Positions 45,440-56,406 of a stretch of 64,000 nucleotides of DNA are shown piece by piece. Source of the stretch: Okapia johnstoni. Its lineage: Eukaryota; Chordata; Mammalia; Artiodactyla; Giraffidae. A model generated the notes under the pieces. The model saw only the letters and a program-made list of their open reading frames with translations. It made no database searches and was not told the origin of the DNA. The stretch lies in assembly GCA_024291935.2 (NCBI GenBank), contig CM044322.1:24799405-24863404 (forward strand). Reading direction: 5' to 3'. The translations under genes were made by a program, and so were the position numbers. The number at the start of each line of letters is the position of its first letter. Position 1 is the stretch's first letter.

Positions 45440-45690
45440 TATCATCATCTGTGATTGGGTATCTAGCATGTGCCAGGTAGGGTACTGATTCCTTCACAGG
45501 AATGACCCCTATTCCATCAAGACAACACTCTGCCACAGGTACCATAACTACCTCCATTTAATGGAAAAGGCAGGTTGGCTTTAGAGAAGTCAATAATATG
45601 CCCACAGTCACACAGTTAACAGGTGGCAGACATGGGAACTGGAGCAAGCTAGTCTGACTCAACAGCCTCGCTCTTAAACCCCATGCCAAA
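45440..45690 (-). mobile_element. MIR next to an ATC microsatellite
   Basis: Reverse MIR: 'tagcatgtgccaggtagggt', 'cccacagtcacacagttaac', 'aggtggcagacatgggaact'. A degenerate 'catcaccatcatcaccacta' tract precedes it (45418-45448). Confidence 0.75.
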
Positions 45691-45843
45691 GGCTATTCAG
45701 TTAATATTTGTTGAAAGAGATGAATTCAAAAATAACTTCTGATTTATAAAAAGGAAAGAAAGCCTGAATAGGTAAAGTTGTTGGACCATAGTAAGTTTTA
45801 GAAAAAAATCCCCACAGTAATTAGAGGGTAAGTAGTAGAATGT

Positions 45844-46072
45844 GGTTTCCCAGGTGGCGTAGTGGTAAAGAATCCACCTACCAATGCAGGAGATGCAAGA
45901 GATGTAGCTTCAATCCCTGGGTCAAGAAGATCCCCTGGAGGAGGAAATGACACTCCACTCCAGTATTCTTGCCTGGAGAATCCCAGGGACGGGGGAGCCT
46001 GGTGGGCTGCCGTCTGTGGGGTCGCACAGAGTCGGACACGACTGAAGCGACTTAGCAGCAGCAGCAGCAGTC
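45844..46072 (+). mobile_element. Bov-tA SINE with CAG tail
   Basis: 'tggtttcccaggtggcgtag' to 'gactgaagcgacttagcagc' with a (CAG)5-6 tail. Body variant 'gggctgccgtctgtggggtc' marks a different subfamily from most copies here. Confidence 0.95.
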
Positions 46073-46160
46073 CCTGCCCCCCCCCTTTTTTTTTTGCTTT
46101 TGGTTTCAAGAATTAGGTATGGTCTAGATAAGTGATCAAGAGAGCTCTGGTCTAAAGGTA

Positions 46161-46245
46161 TCAGTTCAGTTCAGTCGCTCAGTCATGTCTGACTATTTGT
46201 GACCCCACGGACCACAGCACACCAGGCCTCCCTGTCCACCACCTA
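46161..46245 (-). mobile_element. BovB 3' terminal scrap
   Basis: 'cagttcagttcagtcgctca' to 'ccaggcctccctgtccacca', 85 bp. Confidence 0.88.
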
Positions 46246-46923
46246 TAGGAGAAGTTATTGCCTCAGGGCAAGAATTCTTAAAGAGATAATTTTTTCTTCA
46301 AGCTTCCTCTGGAGTCTAAAGAATATTGTGACCACATTGTCAAAAATTGTATTTTTTTTTTTGGTGACCATAGTTTTATAGCCAAAATTTAGACCAGATA
46401 GTGCTCCACTTGGCCCTGATAACAAGGGCAGATTGGTCCCAGCAGGGATTGTCCCACTGGGGAAGTAGGGGTCTTAGTTTGATCAGCCCCAGACTGTTGA
46501 TTACAGGAGGAAGTCCTGGACATAAGGGAACTTCAGTTCATTTTCCTATCCTATGTCAATAAAGATCTAATCTTTTTAGGCCATTTTTCTTGTCATTGGA
46601 TCATAGCTATAGATTGACCAATCAAAAAAATTTTTTTTCCCGAGGGGTTCCCAGGTGGAGTGTGGAACCTTACAGTGAGTAATTTTCACATTAGCTTGAA
46701 CAGTTTGTACCAGATGTCTGTGCACTCAAACCAAACCAACAAACAAAAGTGAAGCAGAACTTCACTAGCCAGAAGCCACACTCCGAATGAAACAGAAGGC
46801 AAGGAAATGACTAGAAATCAAAAACAATCAAAAAACAAGTGGCAAGAGTGCCCCCCAAAGTGGGAAAGTGATGCCCAGAAATCAAAAACCAAATGGCGTA
46901 AATATCAAACGTGATTTCCCGGT

Positions 46924-47285
46924 TCAACTAGACCTGTGACCTGGCAAAGTCAGCGCTAGCAGCCTTTTTTTAAATTTTGATATAGTTTCAAGCAATTTCT
47001 TGTTGATTTTCTGTGAAGAAGTTACTCTATCCTTTCCTGTTTTAGAAGCTTCTAGATACCAGTCAAAGTAAGCATGGCCGGCCTTTTCTATCAAGTTTGG
47101 AATATCAAAAGAACCCCAATTTGGCCATTTTAGGTTGAGATCTCTTTTAGTATAATTTCTCCAATTAACTAGGTACTTGCAAGTATGAGCTCCATACATA
47201 TAATACATGAATCTGGCTAGTGTTAGTCAGGGGCTGGCTTTCTGACACCCCTTTGTCTCTGTTTTTGAGAGATTCTGTTTCCCAT
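46924..47285 (-). pseudogene. gag (matrix N-terminus) remnant
   Basis: From an ATG at 47285 a short frame begins with Met-Gly-Asn, suited to N-myristoylation as in retroviral matrix proteins, followed by basic residues. It stops after 20 codons. A different frame (47208-46924, 94 codons) then continues with a Trp-Pro-containing stretch of matrix type and runs into a Lys-rich region. At least one stop and a frameshift separate the two parts, and nothing resembling capsid follows. Dead remnant. Confidence 0.6.
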
Positions 47286-47681
47286 TTTAAGCTGAATTTG
47301 TCAGGGATAAAAGTCACTAGTGAACTTGCGTAGCGGGCCTATGTGCTCCTTGTGTGCGTAACTCCTCCAGGAGTCACCCCAGAGTCGTTTCAGCTCATCT
47401 CACGTGTCTCGGATTCTGCCTCCGGCAATGTAAGACCACCACGGCTGCTCAGGTCCCTGAATGGCCAGTTCTTATGTGCAACCCCTGGATGAGCAAGTAT
47501 TTTAATTAATGAGTGGGTTTTCCTATGGGACCACTGCATGGTGTGAGGACTAGGCCTCCAACACTCCCATAAATTTCTCAGTCACCAGAGAAAACCGAAA
47601 CCGGCCGGGAGGAGTCTTGTCCCTTTTCTTCACAGCCAAGCTCTCATTTATTTTCCTCACCTTTATCCTGACAAATTCTAT

Positions 47682-47807
47682 CAGTTCAGTTCAGTCGCTC
47701 AGTCGTGTCCTACTTTTTGCGACCCCATGAATTGCAGCACGCCAGGCCTCCCTGTCCATCACCAACTCCTGGAGTTTAATGTCCATCGAGTCGGTGATGC
47801 CATTCAG
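47682..47807 (-). mobile_element. 126-bp BovB 3' insertion with perfect TSD
   Basis: A severely 5'-truncated BovB end flanked by the exact 13-base duplication 'tgacaaattctat' at 47669-47681 and 47808-47820. It splits the retroviral leader, so it is younger than the provirus. Confidence 0.95.
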
Positions 47808-47904
47808 TGACAAATTCTATGATGGCAGTCAAACTGAGGAAAAGTGTCAGATCAGCCTTTTACTTAACCACTCAGCCAAGACCATTCAGTCCCCTACAAT
47901 GGAG

Positions 47905-48160
47905 CAACCTCAGCATCTTTCAGCTGAGCCCTGGGTATTCCTCGATTTTTTCCAATCGAGCCCCCCCTACCCAGGAACTTTCCACTGGGTGGGCAATTCT
48001 CCTGGCATCTTTCAGCCAGCCCCCCACCCAGTATCTTTTGACCAGGTGGGAATTTCTCAGTATCTTTCAACCAAGCCCCACTCAGCGTCTAGACCATGAG
48101 TGGGTATGCCCCGGATGTTTCACCTGCCCACGCCCCCACCCCCACCAGTATCTTTCCTAC
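47905..48160 (-). repeat. Seven-copy degenerate motif in ERV leader
   Basis: On the minus strand a motif like 'ttgaaagatactgggtggg' recurs. Plus-strand positions of the copies begin at about 47911, 47971, 48004, 48030, 48058, 48111 and 48146; spacings are 60, 33, 26, 28, 53 and 35, compatible with a unit of about 27-30 bp and lost copies. Confidence 0.7.
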
Positions 48161-48377
48161 TAGGAGGAGGCAGGTAACCTGCTCCACTGCCAAATAAAAC
48201 TCAGAATCTCAACCAATACAGGAGATTCAAGAACCAGGAGAGACTTACCCAAATTCGTCTGCACTCCCCGAGGAGGCAGATGGGTGCAAGGGGCCGCTGC
48301 TGGTACCAAAGCTCCAGTTCCTCGTGGAGTCCAGTCGAAGGAAGGAAGTCCACCCTGGGTCGCTTCCTCGGTCGACA

Positions 48378-48425
48378 GTTGTGAGTTAAGTTTTATTTGG
48401 GGCAAAATAAAACTTAACTCACAAC
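48378..48425. repeat. 48-bp near-perfect palindrome
   Basis: Arms of about 21-22 bases ('gttgtgagttaagttttatt' and its reverse complement) surround a tiny G-rich centre. The right arm continues 'ctctcaagttgta', the left 'ctgtcgacc' outward, so two inverted copies of an LTR R-U5 sequence meet here. Confidence 0.9.
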
Positions 48426-48453
48426 TCTCAAGTTGTACATCTTTTTTTTTTTC

Positions 48454-48775
48454 ATCGACACAGGTTTCTCAGGAGACACGTAAGATGGTCTGGTAGTCCC
48501 GTCTCTTTGAGACTTTTCCAGTTTGTTGTGATCCACACAGTCAAAGTCTTTTGTGTAGGCAGTGAAGCAGAAGTAGATGTTTTTCTGGAATTCCCTGGCC
48601 TTCTCCATGATCCAACAAATGTTGGCAATTTGATCTCTGATTCCTCTGCCTCTTCAAAATCCAGCCTGTACATCTGAGAGCTCTCAGCTCACACACTGCT
48701 GAAGCCTAGCTTGAAGGATTTGGGGCATAACCTTACCAGCATGTGAAATGAGCACAATTGTACTGTAGTTTGAAC
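48454..48775 (-). mobile_element. BovB LINE internal fragment
   Basis: 'caggtttctcaggagacacg', 'gtttgttgtgatccacacag' and 'tagtttgaacattctgac' are internal RT-region BovB without its 3' end. A poly-T (48441-48452) precedes it. Confidence 0.88.
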
Positions 48776-48845
48776 ATTCTGACTGAACAACATGTATTAA
48801 ACAACTACTAATTTGCCTGTTATTCTTTCACTTTGTTTAGTTGCA

Positions 48846-49049
48846 AGTGAAAGTGTTAGTCGCTCAGTCATGTCTAACTCTTTGTGACCCACGGACTGTA
48901 ACACGCCAGGCTCCTCTGTCCATGGAATTCTCCAGAAAGAATACTGGAGTGGGTTGCCATTCTCTTCTCCAGGGGACCTTCCCAACCCTGAGATCAGACC
49001 AGGGTCTCCTGCATTGCAGGCAGATTCTTTACCATCTGAGCCACCAGGT
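48846..49049 (-). mobile_element. Bov-tA SINE
   Basis: 'gtgaaagtgttagtcgctca' to 'accatctgagccaccagg'. 49050-49524 is unique-looking. Confidence 0.94.
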
Positions 49050-49524
49050 TGGATGTACTCAAAAAACAATCTGGAAAGTAAAAATATTTCTTATTTCAAG
49101 ACATCTTTGCCAATGTAGTTAAATAATTGATTTTATCTGATCACACACTTTACATATATTTTCACAAAAACCCACAGTGCTGTGAATTATGTTCATTGAA
49201 TTAACGGGAAATCTCTGCCAGGAAACCTAATTGTTAACACCAGCTCTTTATCAAACCAGATTTTCCTTCTGTCAGGAGTCTAACTTTACTTCAGTTCAAA
49301 ATGGTGAATTATTACACATCTTCTTGAGAATTCTGATTCTTCTGAATTCTAATTCTAACATGGATTTATGGACCTGGCGGGAGTCTTGTCCATGAGTTTC
49401 TCTTCATCCTTCCTTCACTTTTGCCTCTCAGGGCTCTCCTTCAGAGCCATGAATCTGGGTCAAGAGCATAGAAGAGGCCAGGTCATAAAATTAAGTCAGT
49501 CATCACTCTGGCCAGGAGTGATGG

Positions 49525-49673
49525 GTCAGGGTTCAGTCTCTGGGTCAGGAAGATTCCCTGGAAAAGGGTATGGCAACCCACTCCAGGATTCTTGCCTGGA
49601 GAATTCCATGCACAGAGGAGCTGGCAGGCTACAGTCCATGGGGTTGCAAAGAGTCAGCCATGACTGAGTGACT
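49525..49673 (+). mobile_element. Bov-tA SINE, head truncated
   Basis: Starts within the body ('gggttcagtctctgggtcag') and ends 'catgactgagtgactaac'. Confidence 0.9.
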
Positions 49674-49686
49674 AACACTAACGCTT

Positions 49687-49827
49687 CAGTTCAGTTCAGT
49701 TGACCAGTTGTGTTTAACTGTTTGCCACCCCATGGACTGCAGCACGCCAGGCTTCCCTGTCCATCACCAATTCCCAGAGCTTGCTCAAACTCATGTCCAT
49801 CAAGTTGGTGATGCCATCCAACCATCC
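49687..49827 (-). mobile_element. 141-bp BovB 3' insertion with TSD
   Basis: BovB end flanked by 'aacactaacgctt' (49674-49686) and 'aacactaacactt' (49828-49840). Its left target is the tail of the adjacent SINE. Confidence 0.93.
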
Positions 49828-50069
49828 AACACTAACACTTAACACTGCCCGATATGAATTCAGAATAACCTAAATGGGGTCAAAATACCCCAATTCTGAA
49901 GCTAGATTTCACCCTTCACAGAAATATCCCTACAACAAGAAAAAAACATAAACTCTTCGCTGAGTTTATGGGGTTTTAGTATATGTGCTGCCCAAGCGAG
50001 CGCTTGGGTTTATGGTGTTTTGCTCATAGGAGGTTGTACAGACACCATCTCAAACTGTCCCTCACTTGT

Positions 50070-50281
50070 CCTTGTTTGTTGTTGTTTAGTTGCTCAGTCT
50101 CTTCGCGACCCCACGGACTATAGCACCCCCACCCCTGGTCTCCTCTGTGCAATTTCCCAGCATGAATACTGGAGTGGGTTGCCATTTTCTTCTCCAGGGG
50201 ATCTTCCCAGCTCAGGGATCCAACTGGTGTCTCCTGCATTGGCAGGTGGATTCTCTACTGCTGAGCCACCTGGGAAGCCCT
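50070..50281 (-). mobile_element. Bov-tA SINE
   Basis: 'ttgttgttgtttagttgctc' to 'gagccacctgggaagccct', with internal C-rich divergence. Confidence 0.94.
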
Positions 50282-50619
50282 TAGGGGGTTTTACATCCCT
50301 TAGGCAATGCATCATTGAAGGATGAAAGAGGATTAAGAGGTTTGTATTCCCACAGCAAAGGAGAAGCAAAACAGTTGTGGAAGAGGAGTAGCTGCATGTT
50401 AGCAAAGAGAACAAACACATGCTAATTGGGAAGCTGGAAACTGATACCCTTTAAACTTTCTTGTCTGCGTATGTCCCCTTGGTCACTGCCGCCCCTAGTG
50501 TTGTGCTTCCTTACTTGGAAGGCTACTACTCTGCTCCAGGGACGTTTTTTTCTTTCATAACCCTCAGCACAACCTTTGCATACCGTATTTATTTCCTTGC
50601 CTATTATCTGTTTCTCTTC

Positions 50620-50826
50620 AGCTTCTCTGGTAGCTCAGACCATAAAGAATCCACCTGCAATACGGGAGACCCAGGTTCAATCCCTGAGTTGGGAAGAGTC
50701 CCTGCAGAGGGGAATGGCAACCCACTGCAGAATTCTTGCCTGGGAAATTCCATGGAGAGAGGAACCTGGTGGGCTACAGCCCATGGAGTGGCTAAGAGTC
50801 AGACATGACTGAGCGAATAACACTAC
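50620..50826 (+). mobile_element. Bov-tA SINE
   Basis: 'agcttctctggtagctcaga' to 'gacatgactgagcgaataac'. Confidence 0.94.
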
Positions 50827-50864
50827 AGCATGGAAGAGGTTCAGAAACATCCATCTGGATGCCT

Positions 50865-50950
50865 TGCTCCCTGCCATGTCCTTGGAGCCTGGAACACTGC
50901 CTGGTACACACTTGGATGTTCAACAGATCTTACTGAATGAAAGAATAAAT
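50865..50950 (+). mobile_element. L2 3' end fragment
   Basis: 'ccttggagcctggaacactg', 'cctggtacacacttggatgt' and 'ttactgaatgaaagaataaa'. Confidence 0.55.
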
Positions 50951-52461
50951 CATGTGTCTTGTAGCTCCCTGCTGTCAACGCTAGTAATAAAAAGGTGACC
51001 AGACTCCCTAGCTCTTCCAGGGAAAACAGTTAAATCCCTCCGTTTCCCAGAAACTCCCCTGTGCCACTTACCCAACTCCCAACCCCTGTGAACGGATAGT
51101 CCTTGCCCTGTCTGAAGGCAGCTGGGGACATGACTGGGGGCTCAGAGGCTCTGACTATTGCACTGCTAACATAAAAGCTGTTTGCTCCCAGCTTTATTAA
51201 CTTCTAAGGCTTTTCCTGTTTTCCCATCATGGGCAAACCCAACTCTTGGCAGACACTAAAATCTAAATTTTTGAATTAGATTCCTGAGTGGTGATTAAAG
51301 CAGATTTGGGACCTCAACAAAAGAGATTTCAAACTACCAACAGTATCCAGACTATTCCAAAGAAACTGTGCCCCGTGGAGGAGGTGGGGTGGGGTCTCAT
51401 CCTGTGCGTCTCTTGGTCTCATCTCCAGCAACCGCACCGTCTTCTCTGGGCAGGGGATTCCAGGCTGGCATAGCACGAGGTCTGCGGTGGGGCTGCTGTC
51501 ATTACCAGGCATGTGTGCAGGAGCTGGCAAAAAAACGGGTGAAGTTGCTGGTTTTTTCACTGACTCACAGCAGCCTTGCCCACCAGCATTTTCACAAGCC
51601 CACTTTCCATTCAGGGAAACAGAGAGAGAAAGACCAGGATTGATGTCTTCAAGGCCACCACCCTTCAAGAGAGCAGTAAGATAAACACCAGCCTCCAGCC
51701 CTGTCCCAGTTCGACTTCCCAGCCTCCGACACTGAGATGCATTCATTCAGACTGTTTGCCAAGCAGTGCTGAGTCTCCATAATGAAGAGCCCTCTGAACA
51801 CACCTATGAAAGGAGCTTTCTGTGTATATCGGTCTGAATTGTAAAAATGTCCTTCTGCCCCAATGCTTGTCTGTCCGTTAAAAACTCAGTATTGATCAGG
51901 AAAAAAAAAGAACAAGCCAACAAAACAAAACAAAACACAAAACGAACAACAAACGGACTCTCTGCTCTCAATCCATTAAAGGAATCAGCAACCCCTGTCT
52001 CCCAACCATCCAACATACCTGAATTCAAACCCATTGGTGGAGTCAGTCAGCTTTTTCTTTTGGGTGGAGGATAGAGGAAGGGTTGTATATAAATAAGCAA
52101 TTTGTTGTTGTGAAAAGAAAAATTTCCAGAGGCCTGTGTAAGTTGTTTTTGCATTTCTTTGGTACAGTGTGGAGCCAACATCGGATTCTGAGTTTGTCAA
52201 ATGGGGTGTTTCACCTCCCGGGGGAAGGGGATGTTCACACCCAGGCCAGGCCAGGTCAGAGCTCTCTGTTCTCCTGGAGTGTGTGGATCCCTCTCTGTGT
52301 CTAGCAGAGAGGCCCAAGGCCGCCCCCACCCCACCTCCCCGATAGGACAACAAAATTCACAGAAGCCTGTTGATCCACAGAACTGAATGTTTTCCTTATT
52401 GCTTGAAGCAAAAGCACCATGCTTTTAATAAACTAGGGGAAAAGTATGAAGTGAAGGGAAG
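50951..52461. other. Intergenic, nothing recognised
   Basis: The longest stretch of apparently unique DNA in the interval. Open frames such as 51276-51746 (minus) have no recognisable domain. An AAC-rich tract lies at 51910-51955. Confidence 0.45.
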
Positions 52462-52672
52462 TGAAGTGAAAGTCACTTGGTTGTGTCCGACTCATTGTGA
52501 CCCCAGGACCTGTAGCCCTCTAGGCTCCTCTGTCCATGGGATTTTCCAGGCAAGAAAACTGAAGTGGGTTTTTCCCCATTTCCTCCTCCAGGAGATCTCA
52601 ACCCAGGGATCAAACCCTGGTCTCCTCCATTGCAGGCAGATTCTTTACTATCTGAGCCACTAAGGAAGCCTC
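52462..52672 (-). mobile_element. Bov-tA SINE
   Basis: Tail 'gaagtgaagtgaaagtcact'; flanks 'actaggggaaaa' (about 52433) and 'actagggaaaaa' (about 52675) suggest the target duplication lies outside the GAAGT-rich tail. Confidence 0.93.
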
Positions 52673-53052
52673 AGACTAGGGAAAAACTGAACATCGTTCC
52701 TTGGCCCAAGACAGCTGCAGGGCCCTGCATGGATGACAGACTCAACTTTTCTCTACCAAGATGAGGGATAAGAGTGGAGAGGTTGATGGTATGTGAGGTG
52801 AGATTGATGGCAAGGACACCTAGGGGACAGCCAGGTCCAGGCAAACCTCACAACTTCCGCTGTTGGGCATGCAGTGTGTCCTGAATGAGCCAATTAATGA
52901 GTTACAACAGTGAATGAATGACAGCATAAATCCTGAGCCACTGCGAGACCATATGAAATTATGCAATGGCTAAAACGTATCTTTGGCATCCCAGAGCTTT
53001 TCATTTTTGTGCGCCTTCTTCTTCTTGGCAATATCCAAGAAACTAGTTTCAT

Positions 53053-53263
53053 TATTGTTAGTCGCTCAGTTGTATCTGACTCTTTTGCAACCCCATGGAC
53101 TGTAGCCCACCAGGCTCCTCTGTCCATGGGATTTCCCAAGCAAGCATACTGGAGTGGGTTGCCATTTCCTCCTTCAGGGGATCTTCCCAACCCAGGAATC
53201 AAGCCTGTGTCTCCTGCATGGGCATGCAGGTTATTTACCACTGAGCCGACACAGGAAGCCCTC
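53053..53263 (-). mobile_element. Bov-tA SINE
   Basis: 'ttattgttagtcgctcagtt' to 'gagccgacacaggaagccct'. Confidence 0.93.
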
Positions 53264-53759
53264 TAGCCTCCTTGACATCTTATCAAAATCTGCTCTTGGG
53301 AAAAAGAAAGTCATTCACAGCAAACTCTGCCAAACTGATAGTGCTACATGCCATCTTTGTATGTATAACTTGCATTCTCAAAGGAATCAGGTTTCTAAAC
53401 GGAGTGTAAGCTAAGAAGTGAATACTGTTTATGGAACTTTCAGCTCTCAGGCAGTTTGCAAGGAGACAGAGGTATGTACTGAGATTTGAAGAGGTGCCCC
53501 CAGGGCTTTTCCAGCATCCCAGAACCCTTACAAACCACCTGATCATTTTGTCTTTGCATCATCAGGCTGACTGGAGGTTTATCATGTGCTGTTCACTCAC
53601 CCTCCTGGCTGCGCTGGGCTGGGATTCCTCGATGGTAAGGATCCTCTAGCAGGCCGGACAAAATCACAAGTCTCCTTTCACAAATACTGATGGAGAACAT
53701 GCCAGAGGAAGATGAATGTATCAGCAAGCTCCTGACTGCAGGGAGCTCAGGGTATCCTC

Positions 53760-53974
53760 TGCTGCTGTTTGGTCACTAAGTCATGCCCAACTCTTTGCAG
53801 CGACCCCATGGACCGTAGCCCGCCAGGCTCCTCTGTCCATGGGATTTCCTAGGCAAGCATACTGGAGTGCATTGCCATTTCCTTCTCCAGGGTATCTTCC
53901 CAAGCTAGGGGTGGAACCCACGTCTCCTGCATTGGCAGGTGGATTCTTTACCGCTGAGCCACAAGGGAAGCCCT
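53760..53974 (-). mobile_element. Bov-tA SINE
   Basis: 'gctgctgtttggtcactaag' to 'gagccacaagggaagccct'. The flanking stretches 53264-53759 and 53975-54691 have no recognised feature, apart from AT-rich sequence. Confidence 0.94.
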
Positions 53975-54691
53975 GAGTGGGATGAGGTGACCCTAATGCT
54001 GGGAGGAGATCCAGCCAGGCAGGGGGACAGGGTAGGGCCTTCAAATTGTGAATGCACACAGCTTTCCTTGGGGGCATGCCAGCAAGGGATGGAGTCCTCA
54101 AATTCTCAAGGTTCATAAGTTTTCCCCTAAAACTCCTGGGGAAAAGTGATGCCGTTGTGATAACCATTTTGCCACTTGCAAAAGAAAGGCAGCTCCCTAT
54201 CCATTCTGAATTTTATTTATGGAGCATTTTTCTGGGATGAAAAAATCTCTTTAGCCTCAGGGTATCAATGTGATAAACTGTCTTTTCTTGTGTTTTTTTT
54301 TTTACTTTCTCACTTAGAAGTGAATTCAACTGGATCTATACTTGGTGAATCCTTGCTGGGCATTTTTCTTTCACTCTTATATAATTTTAACTATAAACTA
54401 TGAAGAAGATAAATTTTTATGGTGACCTGTTTTCTTTCTTTTAACTTAAGCCACAATGTTAATCACTAGTTTCTAGTCTGATAGATACTATTAATAAAGG
54501 AATAAACCTTTTATGAGGGAAATAATTCTTAATTAAAACATTAAAATTTAGCACATGTTTGAACATAGTCTTGACCCTATGCTTAGCACAAGGAGGTTTT
54601 TGGTCATCATTATAATGCCTTTTGGGTGTGGTATTAATTGAGTTTAAAAATTACAATGAAACTTCATTAGGGAGCCATTACTCTTACATTA

Positions 54692-54905
54692 GGGGCTTCC
54701 CAGGTGGTTCAGTGATAAAGATTTCTGCCTATCATTGTAGGAGACACAGGAGACATGGGTTTGATGTTTGGATCAGGAAGAGTTTCCGGCTAGGAAATGG
54801 CAACCCACTCCAGTATTCTTGCCTGGAAAATTCCATGAACAAAGGACCCTGGTGGGCTGCAGTCCATGGGATTGCAAAGAGTTAGACACAAATGAGCACA
54901 CATGC
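54692..54905 (+). mobile_element. Bov-tA SINE with TSD
   Basis: Flanked by 'actcttacatta' (54680-54691) and 'actcttgcatta' (54906-54917). Confidence 0.95.
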
Positions 54906-55118
54906 ACTCTTGCATTAATATTCTTTCTGCTCTGAATCCTTAGTGAAAACATATGCTCTTTAAATATTCAAAAATTGTATGCTGGTTTTATTGTCCAAAA
55001 CCTGCATAGTATTTTAATGGCAAATAAACTTTCACTTTAAAGAAACATCTTTTTGAGGAATTTTTGAAAAGAAATTTTGATAAAGTTGTATAATTAGTAT
55101 CAATAATTGACTGAACTG

Positions 55119-55331
55119 GATTTTCCAGGTGGCTAAGTGGTAAAGAATCTGCCTGCCAATGCAAGAGATGCAGTTTCAATCCCTGGGTCAGGAAGATCCC
55201 CTGGAGAAGGAAATGACAACCTACTCCAGTATTCTTGCCTGGGAAATCCTATGGACAGAGGAGCCTGGCAGGCTACAGTCCATGGAGTCACCAAAGAGTC
55301 AGACATGACTGAGTGACTGAACAACAACAAC
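55119..55331 (+). mobile_element. Bov-tA SINE
   Basis: 'ggattttccaggtggctaag' to 'gactgagtgactgaacaaca'. Confidence 0.94.
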
Positions 55332-55954
55332 CAATGTCTTGCCTTGTTTGTGTACCTGCTGTTAAGAGTGGAGTTTGGCTCCGGTTGAGGGTTCTGAATT
55401 TAGGATCAGGGGTCCTTAACAAGGGATGAGTTAACATTCACATGTTGACGTTGTGAGATGACATCAGAGGCTTCTCTGGTGAGAACACTGATAAAATGCA
55501 ATGTCCTGTGTTCATCCAGCCAAAAACGCACACCTGAACCTAATCATGAGGACAGATCTGACAAACCCAAACTGAAGGACAGTCTACGAGGTAAGTAGCC
55601 TGTCGTCTTCAAGAAGCATCAGGAAAGATAAAAAGAGGCTGAATCAGAATTCTGAGATCTGAAGATGAGTGCAATATGAGGTCCTGTATTAGATCCTGAA
55701 AAAAAAAAAATCCATAAAGGACATTATTGGTACAATTGTCAGCATTTGAATACAGACTGTGGATTAGACCTTAGTGCTGTTTCAATATTAAATTTTATGA
55801 TTTTTCTAATCCTACTGTGTTTACAAAAGAGAATGTCTTTGTCCTTAGGAAATTAATTGCCAAACATTTAGGGCTAGAGGACTTGATAATGAAACCAATA
55901 TGCAAATATTTGTAAATACAGAGATAACTGATGGTGCACATGAGGTAAAAGACA

Positions 55955-56150
55955 AATTCATGAATCTAGGTCAAGGGTATATGGGAGTTCTTGAACTGTT
56001 CCAGCTTTACTATAAATTTGAAATTATGTCAAAAGAAAAAGTTGCAAACAAACATGCAAGGAAATCTGAGCATATGATGATTTTCTATATTCCTGTTCTC
56101 CATATTTCTTTTATGAATGTATATTTTCATAATAAAAATTAATACATGCA
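55955..56150 (+). mobile_element. Possible old L1 3' end
   Basis: 'gggtatatgggagttcttga', 'ctataaatttgaaattatgt' and later 'cataataaaaattaa' recall L1M 3' ends. 55332-55954 is otherwise unassigned, including a 12-base A run near 55700. Confidence 0.4.
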
Positions 56151-56406
56151 CAGCATTTAAAAAAATTTGTGAGTGATGCTGACACTTTGAAGTGTAACTG
56201 GACAATTTTCCAGGTCTTATATCAAAAAACATCAAGAGGTACAGTTAAAAATTCATAGGTAAAATTTTTATTTAATTTTTTCATGGTCAGTGCGCTTATT
56301 CATTGTGTCATCAAATCGCAACATGATTTTTTTTCCAATTACAGTCAGACTTCATCTTATTTCTCTTTATGATGTGTTTGATATGTTCTACTGAAATAGT
56401 TTGGGT

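Larger units (their letters stand above)
46920..48425 (-). mobile_element. Decayed endogenous retrovirus: LTR end, leader, gag start
   Basis: Read on the minus strand: an R-U5-like region with 'ccccaaataaaacttaactc' near 48378-48410, a possible splice donor (gtaagt, complement of 48243-48248), a long leader with repeated motifs (47905-48160), then a Met-Gly gag start at 47285. No pol or env remnant is recognised to the left; 46246-46919 may hold more of it but I cannot show this. A BovB scrap splits the leader. Class I (gammaretrovirus-like) origin is inferred from the gag start. Heavily damaged; no protein can be made. Confidence 0.6.

Noticed and set aside
46055..46070. A CAG repeat that might be a coding triplet repeat
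   Set aside because: It is the tail of the Bov-tA SINE at 45844-46072.
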